Below are positions 23,101 through 34,099 of a stretch of 64,000 nucleotides of DNA, in pieces. Below the pieces are notes generated by a model. That model was not told the origin of the DNA. It made no database searches and worked only from the letters and a program-made list of their open reading frames with translations. Positions within the stretch are counted from its first letter, which is position 1; the number at the start of each line of letters is the position of its first letter. The position numbers and the translations under genes were made by a program. Source of the DNA: Taenia hydatigena (lineage: Eukaryota > Platyhelminthes > Cestoda > Cyclophyllidea > Taeniidae); NCBI GenBank assembly GCA_036345935.2, contig JADWOT020000002.1, positions 2,824,692-2,888,691 on the forward strand. The letters run 5' to 3'.

Positions 23101-23740
23101 TGTGCCAACGTTGTGCATTCTGATTCCTTTTAGCCTTACCCATGTTTGCTTTTTGGCTGTTGATGAAATGAGGCCTAGCTGCGATTTGATATCAGGTGAA
23201 TTAAAGCGTCTTAGTTAAGCTATATGAGAAGCTCGCGATGTGCTCTTAACATTCTAGTCTTAACATGCGCAGAGCTGGAAGAGATGTTCCTGGGACTTAA
23301 GGATTGGTCACGCTGAACAGACCTGTGGACCTCTTATTTGCCCTCATAGTACGCTACTATTGCAAGAGCAGAAATGGAACCCTTCATTTGTGCAATATAT
23401 CATGTCTTAGACGCATGTGCAGCCAAGTTTTCCTTTACTGCATTCCACACCATTCAAGCGCCTTGTTGCGGTTATTGAATAAAGAGTAAGAAATAGGTAT
23501 ATTCGTGCATTAGTGTGTTCACTTTGGCCATATTTAAGCAGCATTCATCGTCACCTAAGGGCAAATTAGTTCTCTGAATATCATGAAGGCGCTGACCTAT
23601 TCATTGCATGTGCTTTTAGTAAGCATCTAGCGTTCAGGTTATAGCAATGGGTGCCAGATAACAACGCCCTGTGATTCCAAGTTGAGTGGTAAGTAGAATG
23701 TTATATAAGGACCAGAAAAGCTTTCGCGTTCGGATTCAAG
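20165..23740 (+). repeat. Old diverged copy of the Q-arm element
   Basis: Collinear with 5330-8540. 20390-20900 matches 5680-6210. About 21400-21480 matches 6785-6870, including the landmark CACACTGTGAACGCAG. 22080-22600 matches right-arm sequence near 7440-7980. 23255-23720 matches about 8080-8520. About 580 bases at 22680-23255 have no counterpart in the arms and may be a secondary insertion. The 3' end is missing and the start is indistinct. The copy lies in intron 1 of the minus-strand ankyrin gene, in antisense orientation. Its Q-to-arm continuity defines the ancestral order of the family. Confidence 0.75.
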
Positions 23741-23885
23741 CGAATGGCATATTTTTGCGAATGATGAAAAGGCATCAGATGTGGTATCGGAGAGGGTAAA
23801 ATCCTAAGGCACTAACATAATATTAGTAGCAAGTTCCACTGACCATTCAACGAATGTCCTTTGCGCTGTGAGTTCCTCGACTAAC

Positions 23886-24101
23886 CTCGTCTTCTTGGTT
23901 GGCAGTACTAGCAGGAGCATCAATAGCATCACCACCTTTCTGATCATAATCGTTCCTTATTTCCGTCGCATTCTGCACCCTCTCCGGCTTCTCCTCTTCG
24001 GTGGGTAGACTGCTCTTATCGCGAGCCCACTCGAACCACGCGATATTTGGTAGGAAGCGACGTTTCCTGACTGGAAGACCAGCTAGCACACGCGTCGTCA
24101 T
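23886..24101 (-). CDS. Probable first coding exon of the minus-strand ankyrin gene
   Basis: ATG at 24101 opens 72 codons, ending at a weak donor (GACGAG|GTTAGT, last exon base 23886) in phase 0. Exon 2 at 16842 begins in phase 0, so the two join without a stop. The N-terminus is basic and hydrophobic (VRKRRFLPNIAWFEWARDK), then turns charged and Glu- and Asp-rich (TEEEKPERVQNATEIRNDYDQ). No ankyrin repeat is present yet, as expected for an N-terminal leader. The link to exon 2 across a 7-kb intron is an inference from phase and strand only. If correct, the gene product would still be truncated by the TAA in exon 3. Confidence 0.4.
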
Positions 24102-26920
24102 TGTGATAGCCGTGCAGGATCATCGATTACACCGAAAAGTTGTTTGCTGAATCGAAAGTGAGGTGATCAATGAGATAGAGCACCGCCTTCACCAGCTCTA
24201 GCAGGCTGTAACAGCTGTGTCAGGCAAGCCAAACGGATAAGTAAACTACAATACACACAATCAATTCCCTTCTGTCAGCTCAAAAGTTTGACTGTAACTG
24301 AACTCTCGAACCCTTCAACTGCTACCTGGAGTCAAACTTCACAAACTGAAATAATGAAATGCTCCGTTTCCAGTGTTTGCCTCATGAAATCTTTGGCTTT
24401 ATTTGCGAATTGCGCTGATCATTGCTCTTAAACATTGTTTACATGAATTTAATTGCACGTGGATTTTCTCACCTATGCCAGTGGTCAAGAAAGCCTAAAC
24501 GTATGGAACCATCTGACGGATCGATGTTGGGATGAAATATGGGTGAGTCGAACGACACTTCAGGCCTGACCTTGATCTGATATTAAGCACTTTTCATTCA
24601 AAGTGCGCTCTGTGCTGTGACGATCACGAAGTTATAGGAATATCTCTGATGACATGCGGGTTGCCGACAATGTCTGGTCTCATTTGTGTGTTCCAAGCAT
24701 TCCACAAGGTCATTTACGGTTCGCATTTTTCAAATAAGAGATTTAAGCCTTATCAACTACCTTTTACCAAATATAAGCAATCAAAGAACTTTAATGAAAT
24801 TCCGCGTAAAGAAATTTAGTGAGGATAAAGTGTTGACTGACTCATTTTACACCACTGAGGCCTAATATTATCCCATTCCTGGGCAAAAGCTGAGAGTCAT
24901 ACCTCAGCTCGTAAAGATATGCAGGCACTCATTGCTATGACGAAAGTGGGCTTTTACGAAACCCACTAAGTCTCTGCCAGTGCATACGAAATCCTGAATT
25001 GAAAGTTTAATTGCAAAACCTCAAAACAGACACTCGCATAGAATTTGTCTGTCAAGTCTTTGTTGCCTTGAACTTCACGCAATTCATTGCACATAGTGCC
25101 CAGATGCGATGCCACTTGTTCTTTAATCCTCGGCATAAATGCGAGAAGAAGGATAAGGTACACTTCGAACCCGGTGTTCATAACAAGAGTGCAGAAATTT
25201 ATTTGGTTCGCACTGGAAAATTTAGCATGCGCATAAATTCCAAATAAGGGAAGGAATGCCATCGGTTCAAAAAGTGGGCCATGCGAGGGGTTTTTACGGT
25301 GCCAAATCTATCTTGTATTATTGCGAAATCTCTTCAAAATGTGCGCGTAATCCTACCAATTTCTTCGCGTTTACACTGGGTTAGATCACACAATTCCCAA
25401 CGGAATGTTTTTTTGAGAAATGGTTACATCAGCCAGACATTGAAGAGGCCACGAGGCAGTATACTTAGCAAACAGAAGATGCTTTAGTCAATTTAATTTG
25501 CCGTTTTCTTAAATCATGGTAATTATATTATATTTGACTCCCTGACAGATATACTTTGAACATTCTCTGCAGCTATTATCCATAGCAAAACTAAGCTACA
25601 CTTTCGTGGTGTTAACATTTACTTCAAGACATTTCATTGAATACAGTCAGAGGTATACGATCTTGCCTTAGCTTAACTATGAGATACATTCAGAAAGCGA
25701 TCACAAAGGTGAAATGTTATTTTCCTTTCGTACAACCATTGGCTAAACGTTTTCTGCAGGCTCGTTAATTATACGATGAATCGCAATTACATCTGCAATC
25801 GTCATCATCTAAACACATTTTGCTTCATGGATACCTAAGTTTGTTTCCTTAGTCATTATCCAACATTATACGGAAATCATAGGTCTCTTGCTTAATCTAT
25901 AGGAAATGAGACAAGTACTTGGCGGCTGCAAGCAACCTCCTCCAATTTGTGTCTAGAGTGGCACAACCGGTTTCATTATCGTACAGTCTTTAAGGTAGAA
26001 GTCGTAATTACGCATGATGCTAGATTCGAAATCACAAGAAAAACAAACAGCGAGCTAATCGCGTTGCTTACATTTTCTATTATAAGCATTTATCCAGTGG
26101 TTTGATTTGCATCTAGATCGGTATATTCTGCCTATTAGTGCCTCGTTACATAGGTCTATTCAGATTTCTTTCAATGGGCAATTATTGACACAACTGAACA
26201 AAATTATCGGATCAAGAAGCCTTATTGTAAGCGCTGTGATTAATTTGAATGTGCTCCGGAGACCTGCACCGTAACACATGGTGCTGCATAACATTTAAAG
26301 TTCCGAATTTTGCTCAGGCATGGATAATTAATGTCTTTCAGCACAGGGACAATCATGTTTTTCTGATAACATTTCAAAGGTTAGCATTGATCGGCCAATA
26401 TATGCACATGAAATGAAAGCCCATGTGTCGCATCACTTCCACCGACCTCCGTCGTACTGCTATTTGGCAAGAATACGCAGTCGCCGTCATAAGTGCTCAA
26501 TACATCGAGTCTGATTGCTGGAAAAGCTCACAGGCAATTAATAGATTGAAATTCCGCACGCTCAATCAAGGACGATTGCTGTAATAACAAAATTACCGTT
26601 GGCTCCACAATTTAAAATGTCTGTGCCGACAAAAACACACTTCAGCTTGTTTTATTTTAGCACGTTAGAGGTCATTGCGGCAAACGGATGTCAAACGATT
26701 TGGATTTTGATAAGTTTATTCAAGAGAGCATTTCAGTATAAGTGGCTCCAGGGTTCATATAAATCTTCAATTTTATATATAGGTCGCTTTTATGTTTACT
26801 GCGACATTGTCTTTTTAATGAACCGGTTTAATCGTCTACTATCGCGATTTCAATTTGGTACGGTTATATTTAACAGAAATTTTTACAGAGGTTTTCTTCA
26901 CTGCTTTTTTTACTTTAAAG
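24102..26920. other. No gene recognised between the two ankyrin copies
   Basis: The two ankyrin copies lie head to head across this region. Open frames such as 24966-25262 (minus) and 26599-26925 (plus) have no motifs. The latter is AT-rich and runs into the plus-strand ankyrin exon in a different frame. I could not find a plus-strand counterpart of the minus copy's exon 1 here. Confidence 0.35.
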
Positions 26921-29449
26921 GATAGACGAATGGATACTGGCCCTTTAGATGGTGGCACCACTTCAGTTACCTTGTCTCAAGCAGTGGAAAATAATCTGCT
27001 CTCGGTCGCAAGGCAGCTGCCAGAAAACGGCATGCGTCGTCTTTAACTCTTCGCCATCGATTAACCCTATCATTCCTTATTCGACACGAAATGACTAACA
27101 AGGCTCGCACTTTCCATTTTATTAATCCGTGCATAACACTTGCACAGCTAGCCAATCATAGTGCCTGTTGCCCGACAATAGTATTAATAGTCATAGCGCT
27201 CAATTCTGTTATCATTCGTAAGGAAACATCGCCTGTCCAACATGGGTAAACCAGTCCACACATCTGATCCAACATTACTTCACATGTTCTAAGCTGATCC
27301 TAATGTGCACACAGAAGATTCCATGACGACCCCTCTCATAGAAGCTACATCGATGGGTAACATAGAGATGATGCAGCTCCTCCTCGATAATGGGGCTCAC
27401 ACATACCTTTGTGATTACCTTGGCAACACGCCCCTCCACTGGGCGGCAAGGAAAGGCAATTTAGCCGCCGTCACTCTGCTGTGTAAATCTGACAGCACAG
27501 CCAACATAAAAAATAATAGCCACTAAACACCGCTAATGGAAGCTCGTACGCATGGTCACGCTGATGTTGTGCAATACTTGCTTTCGCACGAAGCCAATGA
27601 GGAAGTTCAATCAATTGATGAAATTGGATCTACACTGATATCTGCTAATATTGTGGCACGTGACATCGTTATTTCCTTTGCATCTAATCTTGTTTCTTAG
27701 TTACTCTATGATATGATGCCCCAGAAATTCACGCATTTAGAGGTAAAATAACTTGACTTAGAATTCAATCAACCCTCCCTCATGTTGCCGATAAGTGAAC
27801 TAATATACAGAGCAAAGTAATGAGCATATTATATTAACTAAGCCAAGTTTCGCTTTTGCAGCACACACGCAGATCGGACGATGAGGAAATTAGAAGTGAT
27901 GAGCCACAAACTCTCTTTCAAGCCATACTTCATAACAATATTGCTGCCATGAAGCGTTTGTTGGAGAGCGATGTAGGTCGCATTTGGTATTCGTGATCAC
28001 ATGTGCTGTAAAATGAAATGGACACCACCAAATTACGGAGTTAAATTTGCAGGTAGTTAAAATTATTTATGACAACAAGAGTTATCGCAATATCTTAAGG
28101 AAAGCAAAACCGAACTTGTTCTATGCACTCGTAACATAGGGTTAATACGACCGATAAATGTAGGATTAGCCATTTTCATTCTCAGGCGGATTCTAATGAA
28201 AGCGATGGGAAGTCATGGTGTCCTCCACTTCAGTTGGCAGCGTAAAAAGGAGATCGAGACGCATTGAAGATCCTCCTTGAGCATGGCGCCTCGGTTTCTT
28301 GCGCTGACAAGATCATGAACAGCGTGCTTCACTGTGCAGCCACAAAAGACCACCTGCCATGTGTGCGAATGCTTCTCAAACGAAGAGCTCGCCCTGATGT
28401 GGCAAACTTGTATGGTCGGACCCCTTTGGATAGAGCCGTTCGTTACAACCACATGAATGTTGTCCGTTGTCTCATTTTTCATGGTGTCGACGAGGGCTAC
28501 AAACTGAATGAAAGAAACCAATCTGCGCTTACTCTTGCTAGTGTCGAGGTATGTATTCTGCATTGGCTTTATGACATTCGCGGAGGCAACGTCTTTAATC
28601 GTCGCCAGCACAACTGCGTATAAGAGTAATTTTGCGCACTGCATACTCTCAAAATGGTAAAAAATGCAATGGTTTATCGAATAGATATGGCGATGCCTCA
28701 CGACGTATTTATGTGCAGGTTTATTCCTTGCACAAATAGGGCGACTACGAAATGGCAAAATTCATTTTGGAGACCACCCGCTCTTCTCCTTCTCGAAGCA
28801 GATGCCTGCAATTTGCACTTGAGCATGCTGCCTTAAACGGTCACCTGCTACTGTTGCAACTGCTACTCATGCATGGAGCTGATATCAACTATTCTGATGC
28901 CTCTGTGGATCCACCAATTTTCGCAGCGATTCGTGGCCGCCACCTGACTGTTCTTCAATACTTCCTGTCAAACGGAGCTAATATCGAGCAGAATGACCGT
29001 GAGGGCTGGACGCCACTTATGCTGGCCGCCAAGGTTGGTGACGTAAAATTAGTTGACCATCTTTTGGACGCTGGTGAGTGGTTGTTTTTGCACAGCCATA
29101 GTGTTCGCTAAGCCCCAAATTTCTTTTATCACTAAAGAGTGTATCTCCTTAAAGATAACACAAATTTTTGCAACTTTACAACAATAAAGCAGTGAGATCA
29201 TTGATTCTAACCACCTGTTTATGCAAATAGCCTCTAAATCATCCCTATCTTTGCTTTATTGCCAACAATGTGTTAATTCTAACTCCCTTGTGCTCAGGAG
29301 CGGATGCGAATGCGACGACTGAAGGAAATATGACAGCTTTTCTAATTGCCAATGATCATGGTCACAGAGAAATATGTGAAAAGATCTCAAATGCTGTAGA
29401 ACGTAGTAATAACCACAAATTATGTCCTGCTTCTTGGCTATGCTGTTAA
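26921..29449 (+). pseudogene. Ankyrin-repeat gene, plus copy, about 12 repeats, disabled
   Basis: Six segments align as exons. (a) 26921-27031, ATG at 26930, with VTLSQAVENNLLSVARQL. (b) From 27293, with TTPLIEATSMGNIEMMQLLL, NTPLHWAARKGN and TPLMEARTHGHADVVQYLL. (c) 27862-27972. (d) 28186-28548. (e) 28740-29073. (f) 29298-29449. Exons c-f join in consistent phases with good GT..AG borders (for example donor GTGAGT at 29074) and read as ankyrin repeats ending near WTPLMLAAKVGDVKLVDHLL and GHREICEKIS. Lesions: the donor after exon a reads ATGCGT where the minus copy has GTGAGT. The acceptor before exon b reads AA instead of AG. In-frame TAA codons sit at 27524-27526, where the minus copy has CAA, and at 28243-28245 in a conserved LAA.KGD position. 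Exon b's 3' border is unclear. This looks like a decaying duplicate; exons c-f could still be transcribed. Confidence 0.8.
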
Positions 29450-29694
29450 ACAGCAAAATCATGGCGAGCGAATTTATCAAGTGGGTCAATGAAGCCCAAT
29501 TTTGTTTGTTATACTTGTTTATCGTTTTGGGACTTTGCTGGATAATTGATGCGATAACAGTAGCGTATTCGCCTATTTATTTTGCTTACGTGTTTTGGAG
29601 GCCAGCTACGAAGATGGCAGTCGAATTCGTAAAAGTCAAGAGGCTTCTTCCCTCGACTCGAAGAATTCTTGAGCCACAAGTCATCACCAAATAA
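29413..29694 (+). CDS. Membrane-segment frame at the 3' end of the ankyrin copy
   Basis: This frame overlaps the end of ankyrin exon f, shifted relative to it, and runs to TAA at 29692-29694. It carries one or two hydrophobic stretches (FCLLYLFIVLGLCWIIDAI, then SPIYFAYVFW) followed by a basic tail (FVKVKRLLPSTRRILEPQ). The ankyrin frame itself stops at 29447. A single frameshift, or a missed intron between about 29413 and 29447, would fuse the repeats to this membrane-anchored tail, which is how I read the ancestral protein. It may instead be an independent short frame. Confidence 0.4.
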   Translation, partial: PQIMSCFLAMLLNSKIMASEFIKWVNEAQFCLLYLFIVLGLCWIIDAITVAYSPIYFAYVFWRPATKMAVEFVKVKRLLPSTRRILEPQVITK

Positions 29695-29695
29695 A
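29690..29695 (+). promoter_or_regulatory. Polyadenylation hexamer overlapping a stop codon
   Basis: AATAAA contains the TAA (29692-29694) that ends the membrane-segment frame. A hexamer immediately at the coding end suggests a very short 3' UTR and supports this as the 3' end of the ankyrin copy. Hexamers occur often by chance in AT-rich DNA. Confidence 0.35.
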
Positions 29696-29719
29696 TGAAT
29701 GCAGTCAGATAAATTTATT

Positions 29720-30668
29720 TTTGGTAATCATCAGTAGCAATTGTCGTAATTGTATTCACGACAGGCCGAGGAACAATGTAGGGGCGACCATTGAGCAGAT
29801 GTCTTCCAAGTTAGCTGATCGAGGTGTGTTTACGAGATGTGGCTTTCGGGGTGCTTTGCAAATAAACTTCTCAAGCACGTGTTTACGGTTAGAGACAACT
29901 GGCTGGAATCAATCAGCCTCTTGGCATTCGCCTGAAGAAAGTCGAGCTACAATGCTCTGTTGAAATTTGTCCTACGTAAATCAGTTTCTTTAAATATTTA
30001 TGAAAAATAGGGAACAAACGTCCACGTTCCCCTTTTGGTCTATTTACCTGTTTTAAACAGTCTTTTGGCCGCATCACTAGGATCAGGTAGTTATCGTCTC
30101 ATCAGATTCGCATAGAGTTGAGCCACAGGGAACTCAGCCTACCATAACGCGTTTTGTTAAATTTCTCGCAACAAGTGCCTGCCTTCAATTTTCAGTGAAG
30201 AGTCGAGATAAGCTGGTGCAATATTTCTTCAAGTTGGTGTTTGGAATGATGCGGCTAATACCGCAAGAGGAAATAGACTCCGCCAATGAGCACAAAGATG
30301 CTGAGGCATCCTTTGGCATGGCAGGTTAGAGTAGAGGGTCAACTTGATAGTGTTAATCATTATTAAATGATCCTATGTGCGGGAAAGCGCACGGATGTTG
30401 CTAGTAGTACGGCAGATTCCTCGTTAATCTCGTTCATTTGGTTGCTTAAATCTTTAAGGAACAGATTTATTTGGTAATCTTTAGCTTGGTGAATGCAATT
30501 CTGGATGCCTACGTTTCAAACCCTAGTCTACCTCAAGGAGAGCTAACGATGTCCTCATTGCTGGCTTTTCGTTCGCCGAATGCTTCTCACCTAAGGAGCA
30601 CTTCTACTAACGCACGCATCACCTGAGTACCAATGGCGACTTGGGTCCCTACTTTTAGCTTAAGTTGC
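29720..30668. other. No gene recognised
   Basis: Downstream of the plus-strand ankyrin copy. One open frame (29721-29963) lacks motifs. No match to the repeat families was seen. Confidence 0.35.
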
Positions 30669-31811
30669 GGAGCAGCGTGATTCCTATATTTTTTCCACGT
30701 CCGCTCCATAGTTTGGTGTTATTAGCGATTTCTACCTAATTGACCAGGTTAAATTGTCGATATTTTCTAAATACTTCTTAACCTTGTAAATCCTTTAATT
30801 TAAACAAGAGTCGTTATTACAAGCCCATTCAGACGATGATTGACAAAATTTTCACTAAGCAATTTTGTGCGTCCCATCAGCAAGACAAAGATTGAAATCG
30901 CATAATCCGATGACATGGCCCTTCGGAATTCCGCATATAACTCCCCCAATCTGCCCTTGAAGAAAGTTCACAATATTCCTGTTGCTTTATGGAAGCAATG
31001 TGTCACCTTTGCTCCGATTGAAAGTCGCTGCAATCAAAATATTCAAATTGAGCAGCTTTGCAGGCCAAATAACAGCCAATAAATCAGCCACACATTTAAG
31101 AATTTGGGGCATTGGTTTACCACACGTGTCAAATCGGATTTCTTGCCTTCCTTTAGATGGAGCGTACATTCTTAGAACGATCTGTTATGGTGACCCACAC
31201 TAGTGGAACGCGTTTTCGACGATTTGCGGCTCCCAATGGACTCTGACATCGAAAAAGAATAACCATTCTTTTGCAGTTGTACAATAAAGAGGCGAGTGTG
31301 AGTAGAGCGCATATTACAGACCAATTCGTTAAAAATGAGTCGATATTTCCAATATTTGCGACAGAAGTTGGGGTTTGTGCCAGTTGTTCTGATCATACAT
31401 TTTGAGTGGGTCATGAACTTATTGGCCAAGTAAGTTTCTCAAGTCATACATGTGCTCACTTCAAATCGCGATCCGATAAACTTCTTTTGCGGTTGAGAAG
31501 ACGGCTTATCGCTAAATTAGGACAAGAAAATCCGTTTGAGGCGGTTGACGACAAAACTAGATAAACTTAAATGCATTCAGACCCCTTTGCCAGGCTTAAG
31601 TGAACACCTCATCCCTTGAGTTACTCTGCGTAGACAAAAACCTGACTTGAAAAATCCTATCCTTTGGCTAAACCCAAACTAAATTTGCAACAAAAACGCT
31701 ATATTTGGACTAAGACGGTGGGTGCTGGCGGCATAGGTGATGCGAGCACTATTCCATGGCAAATATACAGGCGTCGAGTCGTGGAATGTTAAAGTAGCTG
31801 AAGATGAGGCC
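30669..31811 (+). repeat. Direct repeat, copy A
   Basis: Aligns over its full length with 31933-33110, with many scattered substitutions and small indels. Both start with GG(A)(G/A)CAGCGTGATTCC and end near a shared AGTCGTGGAATGTTAAA. On the minus strand both copies hold a related 70-85 codon frame (31429-31172 and 32693-32469) containing MIRTTGTNPNFCRKY and RSTSV.HH. A one-base indel just upstream puts the preceding sequence out of frame between copies, so it looks like a relic of an element ORF. No reverse transcriptase or transposase motif was seen. Confidence 0.8.
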
Positions 31812-31931
31812 AACGTCTCGACGGTTGTTGGGGACAAAAGGTATCAATGGGACAAGTCACCTATTTCAACAAGGGATTCCTTTTAAAGTTACCACATTGC
31901 ACACTTGTTACAGGGGCATTTGCGGAACGTC
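31812..31931 (+). repeat. Short copy of an exon-like segment
   Basis: This 120-base stretch matches 33856-33975. Both copies are open in the same frame, which carries RRLLGTKG.NGT.HLFQQG and PFKVTTLHT. I counted about five amino-acid changes against one silent change, which does not suggest strong selection on the protein. It is cut off at the N (31932). Confidence 0.6.
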
Positions 31932-31932
31932 N
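31932..31932. other. Single ambiguous base at a repeat junction
   Basis: The lone N sits exactly between the short exon-like segment and the start of direct-repeat copy B. This is where an assembler would be expected to join or collapse near-identical copies. Confidence 0.9.
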
Positions 31933-33110
31933 GGAACAGCGTGATTCCTATATTTTTTCTACGTCCGCTCCATAGTTTGGTGTTATTAGCAATTTCTATC
32001 TAATTGATTAGATTAAATTATCGATCTTTTGTGAATACTTTTAACCTTGTGAATCCTTTAATTTATGCAGGAGTCATTATTACAAGCCCATGCAGAATAA
32101 TGTTTAGGACTGCATTAAAGATCCTTGAGACGATGATTGACAAAATTTTCACTAAGTAATTTTGTGCGTTCCATCGGTAAGGCAAAGATTGGGATCGCAC
32201 AACCCGGTGACAGCCCTTCGGGATTCCGCAGACAACTCTCCCCCAATCTGCCCTTAAAGAAAGTCCACAATGTTCCCGTTGCTTTATGGAAGCAATGTGT
32301 CACCATTGATCTGATAGAAAGTCTCTGCAATCAGAATATTCAAACTGAGCAGCTCTGTGGGCTAAATAGCAGCCAATAAATCAGCCACGCATTTAAGGAT
32401 TTGAGCCAATGGTTTACTGCAAGTGCCAAATCGGATTCTCTGCCTTCCTTTAGTTGAAGCGTACATTCTCAGCACAATCTGTCATGGTGATCCACACTAG
32501 TGGAACGCATTTTCGGCGATTCGAGACTTCCTACGGACTCCGATGTCAAAAAAGGATAGCCATTCTCTAGCAGCTGTACAATAAAGGGGAGAATGTGGGT
32601 AGAGCGCACATTACAGACCAAGTTGTTGAAAACGAGATAACATTTACAATATTTGCGACAGAAGTTAGGGTTTGTGCCGGTTGTTCGGATCATACCTTTT
32701 TGAGCGGGTCATGAACTTTTTGGCCAAGTAAGTTCCTTAAGTCTTGCATGCGTTCATTTCAAATCGCGACCCGATAAACTTCTTTCGTGGTTGAGAAGGC
32801 AACTTATCGCTAGAATTAGGAAAAAAATCCGTATGAGAGGACTGACGACAAAACTAGATAAACTCAAATGCATGCAGACTCCTTTGCCAGGCTTAAGTTT
32901 ACACCTCATCCCTTGAGTTACTCTGCGTGGACAAAAACCTGACCCGAAAAATCCTCACCCTTTCGCTAAGCCCAGACTAAAGTTGCAACAAAAACGCTAT
33001 ATTTCGACTAAGACGGTGGATGCTGGCGGCATAGGTGATGCGAGCACTAATCCATGGCAAATATGCAGGCGTAGAGTCGTGGAATGTTAAAATAGTTGCC
33101 GATAGGGCCA
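31933..33110 (+). repeat. Direct repeat, copy B
   Basis: Second copy of 30669-31811. After it comes about 745 bases (33111-33855) with no counterpart after copy A, then the exon-like segment again. The full unit is probably B plus these 745 bases plus the exon-like segment; copy A would have lost the middle piece. Confidence 0.8.
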
Positions 33111-33849
33111 AAACATGAAGAAAATTAGTACAAGGCGCTCATCATGGTTTAATCAACACCCAGCATTTTGGCCTTCACTCCTAAAGCTCGTTCTTCTAAA
33201 TCAGCCATTATAGGTGATCAGACAGACTAGACCCAACTGTAGCGCAGAAACAAACGCAAATCCTCGAATTTCGTTGGCAGAAGGGTCCACTATCGGCAAG
33301 TCAACCCAATAGTTAACATGAAATCTCTACATACGCCATTGGTAGACGAACTTTTATCCTACCAACTGATGCATGCATACGCCTTGATAACGGAAGATAA
33401 GTAAAGCTTGCAGAGGACCACTCACCGCTCATTTAATAGAGAAAATGAAGACGGTGGTTGTCAAGCTTCCTATCACTCACCCACAAATTAAAATTCAGAT
33501 CCGTTCTTCTCCCCCAACTACTAAGAAGCCAAGAATCATTAAGAGAGACTCCGGTCCGTAAATGCGCCTATGCGAAAGCAAAAATAGGGAAAAAGGCACT
33601 CAACCAGGCCTAGTCGTCAAAGGCACAGGAGTAGGCCAAGTGAAATCTGCGACTTTGAGCGTCAGAAAGCACCGCCAGCAGCACCTACGACCTTTCTAGC
33701 GATTTCGTACGAACGGAACTTTACACTTCTTCTCTTAATCCTTTTCATTGTTTAAAATTCCCAACAACTCATTTATTCGTGCAACCATTAAAAATACCCC
33801 TATGATTTGAGTGAATTTTTGTGGCTAGAATACATTTATTGAGAGATCA

Positions 33850-34071
33850 GCAGCAACGTCTCGACGGTTGTTGGGGACAAAAGGATTCAATGGGACAGGT
33901 CACCTATTTCAACAAGGGAATCCTTTCAAAGTTACCACATTGCACACTCGTTACAGTGGCATTTGCGGAACGTCGTTTCGCTCCATTGTTAAAGCATGTG
34001 CCTCGAACCCAACGGCTGGCGTACGCTTGGCGCAACTTAACAACGGCAGCAGTGGCAGCAGTAGCACAGGT
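33850..34071 (+). CDS. Exon-like frame, longer copy of 31812-31931
   Basis: Open frame of about 73 codons running from an upstream CAG (33848-33850 region) to a possible donor (CACAG|GTTCGT near 34071). It reads RRLLGTKGFNGTGHLFQQG, then KVTTLHTRYSGICGTSFRS and ACASNPTAGVRLAQLNN, ending in a Gly/Ser-rich tail. The same frame is kept in the shorter copy at 31812. No family is recognised and partner exons are unknown, so it may be part of a pseudogene. Confidence 0.3.
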
Positions 34072-34099
34072 TCGTTCAGGATCTGCATAGACTAATAGA

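Noticed and set aside
24490..24545. WD40-like fragment ending at GTGAGT (ESLNVWNHLTDRCWDEIW)
   Set aside because: The single short stretch has no adjoining repeat and no clear acceptor, and two other frames are about as open.
26930..29449. Alternative genetic code explaining in-frame TAA codons
   Set aside because: The plus copy also lost a splice donor and acceptor and the minus copy has a frameshift, so ordinary decay explains everything.
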